A DNA stretch of 64,000 nucleotides, from NCBI GenBank assembly GCA_051252005.1, contig JBPOEZ010000006.1, positions 140,786-204,785 on the forward strand. Direction: 5' to 3'. Source of the stretch: JACOMS01 sp051252005. GTDB lineage: Bacteria > Pseudomonadota > Alphaproteobacteria > Caulobacterales > Maricaulaceae. A program made the translations under genes and the position numbers. The notes under the pieces are model-generated. The model ran no database searches. It was not told the origin of the DNA and saw only the letters and a program-made list of their open reading frames with translations. This document shows, piece by piece, positions 44,971-52,530 of the stretch; the first letter of the stretch is position 1, and each line of letters starts with the position of its first letter.

Positions 44971-45456
44971 TTAAGCAGCTTTCTGTTTACCGGAAGCTTT
45001 CGGCGTGATTAAATTTCCGTCAGGTTTTGAGCCAATGTCAATTTTTCGTGGCTTTAAGGCCTCTGGTAGTTCGCGAAGTAGCGAGATTACCAAGAGTCCG
45101 TTCTTAAGGTCTGCGCCTGTTACATTGACGTGGTCTGCAAGTTGGAACCGGCGTTCAAAGCCGCGTTCGGCAATGCCGCGATGTAGATAGGTCGGTCCGT
45201 CATCATTGTCGGCACCCAAAGAAGATTTTCGGCCTGTGACAGTTAGAACATTTTGATGGCTTTCAATCTCAAGGTCATCTTCACCAAAACCGGCAACGGC
45301 CAGTTCAATGCGGTAATTGTCTTCGCCAATTTGCGCGACGTTATAAGGCGGGTAGGTTGTGTTACCTTCGATTTGAGAGGCAGAATCGATCAAATTTGCC
45401 ATGCGGTCAAAGCCGACAAAAGAGCGGTAAAGTGGGGAAAAGTCGTAAGTTCTCAT
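44971..45456 (-). CDS. small heat-shock protein, Hsp20 family
   Basis: 161 residues from MRTYDFSPLYRSFVGFDRM, an IbpA-like N-terminus, with AAGGAT upstream. The alpha-crystallin domain spans about 35-130 and contains NYRIELAVAGF, the beta-strand core, RGIAERGFERRFQLADHV and the terminal GLLVISL. It is an ATP-independent holdase for unfolded proteins. The frame is open to 45528, but that part is the structured 5' leader. Likely translationally heat-controlled through that leader. Confidence 0.93.
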   Translation of the reverse strand: MRTYDFSPLYRSFVGFDRMANLIDSASQIEGNTTYPPYNVAQIGEDNYRIELAVAGFGEDDLEIESHQNVLTVTGRKSSLGADNDDGPTYLHRGIAERGFERRFQLADHVNVTGADLKNGLLVISLLRELPEALKPRKIDIGSKPDGNLITPKASGKQKAA

Positions 45457-45540
45457 TGTTTCATCCTTTAAATAAGCAATGTAAAGTGTAGCCCTCCAGA
45501 AGGAGCGGCCAGTTTTATTGAGACCCATTTTGGCGTCTCA
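45457..45540 (-). promoter_or_regulatory. candidate ROSE-type RNA thermometer in the hsp20 leader
   Basis: Reading the minus strand 5' to 3': hairpin GAGAC/GTCTC (45520-45539), hairpin CTCC/GGAG (45491-45508 region), then TTGCT (45475-45479), a short A/T loop and AGGA (45464-45467) in the ribosome binding site just before the ATG. UUGCU opposite AGGA, with a non-canonical G-G pair, is the ROSE signature found ahead of hsp20 genes in rhizobia and relatives. Confidence 0.55.
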
Positions 45541-45651
45541 TAATATTAGGTAGGAAGGTTTTTCCACGCGTCAAGTGGGGCGCATGCATGGCTTGCATTT
45601 GCGTGGATTTGCAGTAAGTTCCGGCTATATTATAATTAAAGGAAAACTCGC

Positions 45652-46509
45652 ATGACGAAAACATTTGCCGCTAAGTTGTTGCTATCACTTTCTATTTTGT
45701 CATTTGGTGCGTGTCAAAAGACTGAGGCTCCCATCGCGCCTGAGCCTAAAGTCGAAGCGCCAGCCGTTGTCACGCTTGCGGATGTAATCGCTAATCCTCG
45801 CCGCGCAAGTGATCAGGCTCGTGATCAATTTCGCCACCCAAAAGAAACACTTGAGTTCTTTGGCGTCGGCCCAGGGAAACATGTCGCCGAAGTTTGGCCC
45901 GGCTGGTACACTGATGTTACCGCGCCTTATTTGGCTGCCAATGGCGGAACTTATACAGCAATACTTTATCAGCCGTCAGAGCGTGCTACGCCTCGCGTAG
46001 AAGCTTATAAAGCTAAATACTCTGACGTTGAGACTTACGGAAATCTCCAGTTTGGGGCGTTTGGTAAAGGCGAAGGCGCGGTCATGCCTGCGGACAGCGC
46101 TGACATTATCTTGTCTTTCCGCAACGTCCATAACTGGATGGGCGGGGGATATGCAGAAAAAGCCTTTTCAGACTTTTACACGGCTTTGAAGCCGGGCGGA
46201 ATTCTTGGAATCGTTGAGCACCGCCTCCCAGAATCGGCGCTTCAAGACCCGCGCGGAAGAACGGGTTATGTGCAAGAAAGCTATATGAAGGCGCTTGCGA
46301 AAGATGCCGGATTTGAATTTGTTGAAGCGAGCGAAATTAATGCGAATCCCCGTGACACAGCCGACCACCCTATGGGTGTATGGACCCTACAGCCAAGTTC
46401 AAGAATACCGGAAGCAGGCTCTAAAGAGGCCATGGACTTTGATGCAGAGCTTTATAAAAACATCGGCGAAAGTGACCGCGCTACTTTGAAGTTCCGTAAG
46501 CCCGAATAG
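45652..46509 (+). CDS. lipoprotein with class I methyltransferase-like fold (COG4798 type)
   Basis: 285 residues. Lipoprotein signal MTKTFAAKLLLSLSILS with lipobox FGAC (Cys20), then a Pro/Glu-rich tether and a Rossmann-type domain. VAEVWPGWYTDVTAPYLA occupies the place of the SAM-binding motif I, and ILSFRNVHNWM and LKPGGILGIVEHR match motifs IV-V. The family is called 'predicted methyltransferase', yet the signal peptide predicts export to a compartment without SAM, so the activity is uncertain. AAAGGAAAA precedes the ATG. Confidence 0.8.
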   Translation: MTKTFAAKLLLSLSILSFGACQKTEAPIAPEPKVEAPAVVTLADVIANPRRASDQARDQFRHPKETLEFFGVGPGKHVAEVWPGWYTDVTAPYLAANGGTYTAILYQPSERATPRVEAYKAKYSDVETYGNLQFGAFGKGEGAVMPADSADIILSFRNVHNWMGGGYAEKAFSDFYTALKPGGILGIVEHRLPESALQDPRGRTGYVQESYMKALAKDAGFEFVEASEINANPRDTADHPMGVWTLQPSSRIPEAGSKEAMDFDAELYKNIGESDRATLKFRKPE

Positions 46510-46575
46510 GCACAGAATTACACGGGCGGCAGACTCGGGGCGCCAATTTGTCTGGTAAATAGGTTAGGGGACACT

Positions 46576-46872
46576 ATGACCAACGCTGAAATCATTGAAA
46601 AAATGAATGCGGGCCTTGATAAAGTTGGCGGCCTTAAAAACACGGTTATGCTTGATTTCGGCGATGAGGGTAAAATCTTCGTCGATAAAACGGTCGCTCT
46701 GGAGCAACACGGCGAGGCTGACTGCACAATCACAGTCTCCAAAGAAAACCTTATGGCGATTGCAAAGCGGGAGCTCGATCCCATTGGCGCTTTTATGTCT
46801 AACCGATTAAGAATTTCTGGCAATAAGTCCGTTGCGTTAGGGCTTGTAAGTCTATTCTCGTCAATGACTTAG
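46576..46872 (+). CDS. SCP2 sterol-binding domain protein
   Basis: 98 residues covering one SCP2 domain: VMLDFGDEGKIFVD, then DCTITVSKENLMAIAKRELDP and GAFMSNRLRISGNKSVAL, the usual end of the fold. It probably binds a hydrophobic ligand such as an acyl chain; there is no signal peptide. Seven to ten bases before the DUF3137 gene, likely one transcript. Confidence 0.85.
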   Translation: MTNAEIIEKMNAGLDKVGGLKNTVMLDFGDEGKIFVDKTVALEQHGEADCTITVSKENLMAIAKRELDPIGAFMSNRLRISGNKSVALGLVSLFSSMT

Positions 46873-46881
46873 CGGATATTG

Positions 46882-47835
46882 ATGATGAACCGCTTTGCGG
46901 AAACGCACCCTGAGTTTAAAGGGTTTTCTGAGTATTACGAATGCACGATTTTGCCGGATCTTGAGGCACAAGAGTTTGAGCGCAAAAGGGCTGTACGCAA
47001 TATCTCTGTGAATGCGCCTATTATTATCGGTACAGGCTTGGCTCTTACTTACTTAGTCTGGACTTTCTTTCCTATCATTCCGCTTATTCTATTCTTGTGC
47101 GCGGCCTCGTTCATGGCCGCCTTTGGCTATGCAGCCTACAGGCTAAAAGACGTAAAATCGGCGACAAAGAACCGAATTGTTGCAGGCGTATGCGACTACA
47201 TTGGCTGGGAATTTTCTGAAGATGTCACGGAGCCGCCGGACTTGGCACCGCTCATCGATTACGGTCTCCTACCATCATCGTATAACCGGGTAAATTTTGA
47301 AGATAAAATCTCTGGCAACGCCCACGGGACTGACTTTGAAACCCTAGAGTGCCACATGGAGAAAAGGGTTAAAACCAAGAACGGGGAACGCTGGGACACC
47401 GTTTTTCGCGGCTCTCTCATGGCGATTGATTTTCACCAAAAATTTCTTGGAAAGACAGTCGTGCTTCGGGATAAAGGGTTTTTCAACGCCAAAACAAAAC
47501 ATGGCCTAAAGCGTGTCGGTTTAGTCGATCCTGTTTTTGAGAAAATATTTGAAGCCTACAGCACCGACCAAGTCGAGTCGCGCTACCTGCTTACGCCGAC
47601 TTTCATGCAGCGCTTAGTTGATATTGAAACCTCGATAGACGGCAAAAATATCCGGTTTGCATTTTTGGATGGTTTACTACTCGCGGCTGTCGAGACGTCC
47701 AATCGTTTCGAATCCGGCAGCATGTTCTCACCTCTGGTCGATACAGCGCGGACGCAAAAAATTCTGGATGAAGTCGGAGCGGTCTACAATCTCGTTGACG
47801 GCGCGATGAAGCCTCAGACGATGCGAAAACGATAA
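46882..47835 (+). CDS. DUF3137 membrane protein
   Basis: About 317 residues. Two adjacent transmembrane segments (about 37-80, containing TGLALTYLVWTFFPIIPLILFL), short outside loop, then a large cytoplasmic domain typical of DUF3137, with TDFETLECHMEKR and a conserved FRGSLMAIDF. The start is one of two consecutive ATGs (46882, 46885). The function of the family is unknown. Convergent with xth, only one base between the stops. Confidence 0.82.
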   Translation: MMNRFAETHPEFKGFSEYYECTILPDLEAQEFERKRAVRNISVNAPIIIGTGLALTYLVWTFFPIIPLILFLCAASFMAAFGYAAYRLKDVKSATKNRIVAGVCDYIGWEFSEDVTEPPDLAPLIDYGLLPSSYNRVNFEDKISGNAHGTDFETLECHMEKRVKTKNGERWDTVFRGSLMAIDFHQKFLGKTVVLRDKGFFNAKTKHGLKRVGLVDPVFEKIFEAYSTDQVESRYLLTPTFMQRLVDIETSIDGKNIRFAFLDGLLLAAVETSNRFESGSMFSPLVDTARTQKILDEVGAVYNLVDGAMKPQTMRKR

Positions 47836-47836
47836 T

Positions 47837-48634
47837 TTATAAATCAAACGTACCGATGACAGGAACGTGGTCAGAAGGTTTGATGCCGTCCCGTTCATTT
47901 CGGTCAATAGTTAGCGAAGTAATGCGGTCAGCCGCTTGCGGTGACAAAAGCAGGTGGTCGATTCGAATGCCATGATTACGCGGCCACGCTCCCGCTTGGT
48001 AATCCCAAAATGAATATTGCTCGGCTCGGCCGTCCACTTGCTCAAAAGCCTCTGTAAGGCCAATGTTTAAAAGCGCTTGAAATGCGGCGTGGGTTTCAGG
48101 GCGAAAGGCAGCGTCGCCAGTCCAGCCGATAGGGTCATATACATCCTTACTTTCCGGTATCACATTGTAATCGCCGGATAAAACCATCGCTTCTTCGAGC
48201 GGGAGCAAGCTCTCGGCACGGGCTTTTAGGCGCGCTAGCCAACGGAGCTTATACGCGTATTTTTCAGTTGGCGCTCCGTCCTCCATCACTGGATTGCCAT
48301 TTGGCAGGTAAATCGAGGCGACGCGGACAGGGGCATCTTTCCCCATAATTACGCATTCGAGATAACGCGCTTGCTCGTCGCTGTCTTCGCCAGGCAGCCC
48401 TTGGGTGACCTCTTCAAAGGGCTGTTTAGACAGGATAGCTACGCCGTTATAGGATTTTTGGCCGTGAACGGCAACGTTGTAGCCCATGGCTTCAAACTCT
48501 GCGGACGGGAAGCCGTCATCAACAGTTTTGATCTCCTGCATACACAAAACATCGGGCGCTTCTTTTGCAAGCCACTTCGTGACAGCAGGCATCCGCACTT
48601 TGATCGAGTTTACATTCCAGGTCGCAATTTTCAT
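47837..48634 (-). CDS. xth: exodeoxyribonuclease III
   Basis: AP endonuclease and 3'-exonuclease of base-excision repair. 265 residues from MKIATWNVNSIKVRM, the family start; the frame runs to 48718, overlapping hemB, but that part is unconserved. Catalytic motifs: LCMQEIK, GDYNVIP, NHGIRIDHLL and SDHVPVIGTF. Follows hemB by 31 bases. Confidence 0.95.
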   Translation of the reverse strand: MKIATWNVNSIKVRMPAVTKWLAKEAPDVLCMQEIKTVDDGFPSAEFEAMGYNVAVHGQKSYNGVAILSKQPFEEVTQGLPGEDSDEQARYLECVIMGKDAPVRVASIYLPNGNPVMEDGAPTEKYAYKLRWLARLKARAESLLPLEEAMVLSGDYNVIPESKDVYDPIGWTGDAAFRPETHAAFQALLNIGLTEAFEQVDGRAEQYSFWDYQAGAWPRNHGIRIDHLLLSPQAADRITSLTIDRNERDGIKPSDHVPVIGTFDL

Positions 48635-48665
48635 ATGGCTTTGCTCTGCAAATTGGGCCGTCCTG

Positions 48666-49655
48666 TCAAGACGTGCTGAGCCATTCGGCGGCTCTAGGGG
48701 CAAAATAGGTGAGGACACCGTCGCATCCGGCCCGTTTGAAGCACAAAAGGCTCTCCAAAATCACGCGCTTTTCGTCAAGCCAGCCGTTCTGCGCGGCCGC
48801 CATAATCATGGCGTACTCGCCGCTAACCTGAAAGGCGTAGGTCGGCATCGCGTAAGTGTCTTTGAGGCGGCGGATAATATCAAGATAAGGCATGCCCGGT
48901 TTGACCATAACCATATCTGCGCCTTCATCAATATCGAGGGCCACTTCCCGCAGGGCTTCGTCGCTATTACCTGGATCCATTTGATAGGTGCGCTTATCGC
49001 CTTGCAGAGACGTCGCTGTGCCTATGGCGTCGCGGTAGGGACCGTAGAAGCCGGAAGCATATTTGGCCGCGTAGGACATAATCATCAGATCAGGGTGATC
49101 ATGGGCTTCGAGGGTTTGCCTAATGGCGCCGACGCGGCCATCCATCATATCGGACGGGGCGACGATATCTGCGCCGGCTTCGGCCAGAATTACCGCGCTC
49201 TCGCAAAGCGCCTCGACTGTCGGGTCATTGAGGATGATGCCGTCTTCTAAGAGGCCATCGTGGCCGTGATCTGTGTAGGGGTCGAGGGCCACATCAACGA
49301 TGATGCCAATATCCGGCACGGCGGCTTTTACGGCTCTCACAGCCGTTGGTACAAGGCCTTCAGGGTTTAGGGCTTCGCTGCCGTTTGCGTCTTTGAATTT
49401 GGGATTGATGTGCGGGAATATAGCCAGAGCTGGGATTCCGAGATCGCGTGCGCATCGAGCCTCAGAAACCAGCGTGTCGATACTGATACGGTCAACACCG
49501 GGCATGCTTGGGACAGGATCGCGGGGCGCTTCGCCGTCGGAGAGAATTATCGTCCAAATCAGATCATCAACGCTAAGTGTGTTTTCTTGCGTTAATCGCC
49601 GTGACCAATCAAATTGGCGGCTGCGACGCATTCTCATTTCTGGGTAAGTGGGCAC
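48666..49655 (-). CDS. hemB: porphobilinogen synthase (ALA dehydratase)
   Basis: Condenses two 5-aminolevulinates to porphobilinogen. 329 residues. Schiff-base lysines are Lys198 (SYAAKYASGFYGP) and Lys252 (MVKPG). The metal site is of the Asp-rich, magnesium type (DVALDPYTDHGHDG), not the Cys-rich zinc type, as usual in alphaproteobacteria. Divergent from hemA, the previous step of the pathway, across 146 bases. Confidence 0.97.
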   Translation of the reverse strand: MPTYPEMRMRRSRQFDWSRRLTQENTLSVDDLIWTIILSDGEAPRDPVPSMPGVDRISIDTLVSEARCARDLGIPALAIFPHINPKFKDANGSEALNPEGLVPTAVRAVKAAVPDIGIIVDVALDPYTDHGHDGLLEDGIILNDPTVEALCESAVILAEAGADIVAPSDMMDGRVGAIRQTLEAHDHPDLMIMSYAAKYASGFYGPYRDAIGTATSLQGDKRTYQMDPGNSDEALREVALDIDEGADMVMVKPGMPYLDIIRRLKDTYAMPTYAFQVSGEYAMIMAAAQNGWLDEKRVILESLLCFKRAGCDGVLTYFAPRAAEWLSTS

Positions 49656-49801
49656 AATAACTCCTATTCTTTCAAGACCTTATACAGAGTCTATACGATG
49701 CTGAATAGGTAGAATACGTGCGTCGTTTCGGCATTGGAAATTCGGTTTGAAATAGGTTAGAAGTGCATGTTGCAAGATAATAAAACCTGTAAGAGAGCCA
49801 C

Positions 49802-51028
49802 ATGGGCGATACATATAGACATTTATTTGCCAAGGCCGTCGAAGGCGTACGCGGAGAAGGACGCTATCGTGTCTTTCAGGATATTCGCCGTAAACGCGGC
49901 GCTTTCCCAGTCGCGACGTGGTACAAAGACGATACCTCCGAAAAAGAAATTACCGTTTGGTGCTCGAATGATTATCTCGGCATGGGCCAAAATGAATGCG
50001 TTGTTGAAGCCGTTAAATCAGCCGTAGACGCGGCAGGGACAGGCTCCGGCGGAACCCGTAATATATCCGGCACGACCCATTATCACGTACAGCTTGAAAA
50101 AGAACTCGCAGACCTACACGGCAAAGACCGCGCCCTTGTCCTGACATCTGGTTATGTGGCGAATGAAGCCACGCTTGGCGTTATGAGCAAAATTTTACCC
50201 GGCCTTGTGATTTTGTCTGACGAAATGAATCACGCCTCTATGATTTCAGGCATTCAGCGCGCGCGCTGTGAAAAGCATATTTTCAAACATAATGATCTGG
50301 CTGACCTTGAGGCGAAACTTAAAGCGATCCCAAAAGACCAACCGAAACTGATCGCATTTGAAAGTGTTTATTCTATGGACGCAGACATTGCCCCGATAGA
50401 AGAAATTTGCGATCTAGCCGATAAATACGAAGCGCTAACCTATATCGACGAAGTTCACGCAGTTGGCATGTACGGCCCGCGCGGCGGCGGCGTCTGCGAG
50501 GCTCGCGGTCTTATGGACCGCGTCGACATCATTCAAGGCACGCTTGCAAAGGCTTACGGCATGATCGGCGGCTACATTGCAGCGGATGAAGTCATTATTG
50601 ACGTCGTTCGCTCAATCGCGTCAGGTTTTATTTTCACAACGTCTATTCCGCCAAGCACAGCGGCCGGCGCGCTCCGTAGCGTACGGTTTTTGAAAGTTTC
50701 GCCGCATATTCGCGACCAACATCAAGAACGCGCAAATTCACTAAAATCTCGGTTGCGGGCAGGGGGCTATCCCTTCATTGATGGGGATACCCATATTGTC
50801 CCTCTCATGGTTGGTGATCCTGTTAAGTGCAAAGCCATCTCTGATCGCCTGATCAATGAGTTTGGTATCTATGCCCAGCCCATCAACTACCCAACGGTTC
50901 CCAAAGGCACAGAGCGCCTACGCTTCACACCAAGCCCCGTCCACACAGACGAGATGATGGACGATCTTATGGCCGCGTTAAAAGTCATTTGGGCCGAGTA
51001 TGATTTAAAGCTCGAGGCGGTCGCTTAG
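49802..51028 (+). CDS. hemA: 5-aminolevulinate synthase
   Basis: PLP enzyme joining glycine and succinyl-CoA, the C4 route to haem restricted to alphaproteobacteria and mitochondria. 408 residues. EGRYRVFQDIRRKRGAFP, SNDYLGMG, GSGGTRNISGT, IDEVHAVGMYGPRGGG, and the PLP lysine Lys250 in QGTLAKAYG. GTRNISG and the N-terminus separate it from the paralogue Kbl. AAGAGAG precedes the ATG. Divergent from hemB, suggesting joint control of early haem synthesis. Confidence 0.97.
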   Translation: MGDTYRHLFAKAVEGVRGEGRYRVFQDIRRKRGAFPVATWYKDDTSEKEITVWCSNDYLGMGQNECVVEAVKSAVDAAGTGSGGTRNISGTTHYHVQLEKELADLHGKDRALVLTSGYVANEATLGVMSKILPGLVILSDEMNHASMISGIQRARCEKHIFKHNDLADLEAKLKAIPKDQPKLIAFESVYSMDADIAPIEEICDLADKYEALTYIDEVHAVGMYGPRGGGVCEARGLMDRVDIIQGTLAKAYGMIGGYIAADEVIIDVVRSIASGFIFTTSIPPSTAAGALRSVRFLKVSPHIRDQHQERANSLKSRLRAGGYPFIDGDTHIVPLMVGDPVKCKAISDRLINEFGIYAQPINYPTVPKGTERLRFTPSPVHTDEMMDDLMAALKVIWAEYDLKLEAVA

Positions 51029-51186
51029 AGCTCTGCTATTCATATTAAGCATGATTTTGGTTTGGCTTTATGTTGGGTCTCTTGATTTAAACGTGTGGGG
51101 TACTGAAGCTCCCTAACCTTCTGGCCATTGATTGTTGCCCGTAAAACATGCAATAGATATGAATGAGTTCTAATGAAGGTCGGTAA

Positions 51187-51909
51187 ATGGGCGCCACTGG
51201 GCAATATCGTAGTAAATTTATCGTAGCGTTTATTGTTGGCGCATCCTTGATTGCGCCAGTGCCCCATTCGCCTTTGGTAAATAGTGCAACTGCGGGCGAG
51301 AAAGTCAAAAAGGTCAAACCGCCTAAAGCCAAACACAGACCAAATCTATCATATCGTCCAAATGTTTCGCGGTTGCCAGCCAAATATCAGGGCCGCGTGG
51401 GCGTGCTGACAATGCGTGATAAGCGTTCAATGCTATTTTACGGGGGGGAAGACAGCTATTTCTCCGAGCCTGTATTGGAGACCCTGTCGAATTCACTTTT
51501 TTTAGAGCTTAAAGCTGGCCGCGCTTTTGAGCGGGTTAAGAAAATCTCCGAACAGCACCCGGTTGATATTTCGAGAAAAGCGATAGCTGAATTGGCTTTA
51601 AAGCACGAAGTTGATTACATTTTCATTGCAGATCTCACACGCTTTAACATGCTCCGTGAGAAAATGGTCAAACGTAAAAAAGGGTTGGATTTTAAGATTA
51701 AAGTCCGGTTTGGCGTTGTTGGACAGTTGATTGATGCTCGGTCCGGAGCTGTTTTATGGGCTGAAAATATCGAGCGAGAAGACGGGCAGCTTAACGTAGA
51801 TAAGCGGGTGTCAGCTGAGGATTACGGGCCCAGCGCGATCGGGGCCGTGCAAAACGGCTTTGATGATATGAAAAGTTCCATACGGGATTTGGGGATTATG
51901 GTGAAATGA
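51187..51909 (+). CDS. exported protein, CsgG/LpoB-like fold suspected
   Basis: 240 residues. Signal or anchor segment at about 11-30, then a basic Lys/Pro-rich linker, then an alpha/beta domain: RVGVLTMRDKR, SEPVLETLSNSLFLELKAGRAFERV, EVDYIFIADLTRFN, VVGQLIDARSGAVLWAENIE. The order (strand, amphipathic helix, 'DYIF.ADL', then a strand with 'A..G.VLW') resembles CsgG, LpoB and TolB-N-type domains, but no family can be named with certainty. GAAGGT precedes the ATG. Overlaps the next gene by four bases; first of three consecutive exported proteins. Confidence 0.72.
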   Translation: MGATGQYRSKFIVAFIVGASLIAPVPHSPLVNSATAGEKVKKVKPPKAKHRPNLSYRPNVSRLPAKYQGRVGVLTMRDKRSMLFYGGEDSYFSEPVLETLSNSLFLELKAGRAFERVKKISEQHPVDISRKAIAELALKHEVDYIFIADLTRFNMLREKMVKRKKGLDFKIKVRFGVVGQLIDARSGAVLWAENIEREDGQLNVDKRVSAEDYGPSAIGAVQNGFDDMKSSIRDLGIMVK

Positions 51910-52484
51910 TGAGAGTTGTATCCTTCTTTTTCATTTTCGTCTTACTGATCAGCATCGTTGATCCTGTGTTCGCGAAACCTGACCCGTATTTAGCGGCTGC
52001 CCAGAACAATTTAAGCTTCCGCGAAGCTGATAGTTATGAAAAGCATATTGCAAAACGCGACATTGAAGTTGGGGTTGAACGGATCGACAAGGATGAGATG
52101 GAACGTTTGCTCGGCGGTTATACGGGGAAATTTAAAATATTCGATGTAGCCGTTACAAACAACTCTGACTTTCGGATTTATGTTAACCAGATCAATATCA
52201 CTGACGCCACAGGAAAAGTCTATGCTAGCGTAGATTTAAGCGAGGTTGTAGACGCAATTGATCCTGACGGAAGCGGCAATAAAGACGATATGCGCGAGGC
52301 TGTCCTACGCGAAAATACTTTGAACAAGTCCCTACCGCACGCTATTCTCAACCCAGGCGAAACTATTCAGGGACTGCTTTACGTCAAGGGTAAGTACGTG
52401 TCCGATGATGCCGTCCTTGATTTACAGATACAAAATTTGAAACGTGTGGCGTATTTAAGTTTTTCAGTGCCACTGGAAAAATGA
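51906..52484 (+). CDS. exported protein of unknown function
   Basis: 192 residues with a signal peptide (MMRVVSFFFIFVLLISIV, cleavage near VFA). The mature part looks mainly beta: FKIFDVAVTNNSDFRIYVNQINITD and GETIQGLLYVKGKYV suggest an immunoglobulin-like or FxLYD/DUF4352-like domain. IDPDGSGNKDD is an acidic loop that could bind calcium. Coupled by a four-base overlap to the gene upstream. Confidence 0.72.
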   Translation: MMRVVSFFFIFVLLISIVDPVFAKPDPYLAAAQNNLSFREADSYEKHIAKRDIEVGVERIDKDEMERLLGGYTGKFKIFDVAVTNNSDFRIYVNQINITDATGKVYASVDLSEVVDAIDPDGSGNKDDMREAVLRENTLNKSLPHAILNPGETIQGLLYVKGKYVSDDAVLDLQIQNLKRVAYLSFSVPLEK

Positions 52485-52530
52485 ACGTTCCACCACTTTA
52501 ATCAAGAGAAATAAAATCGCGAGGCAAGGT

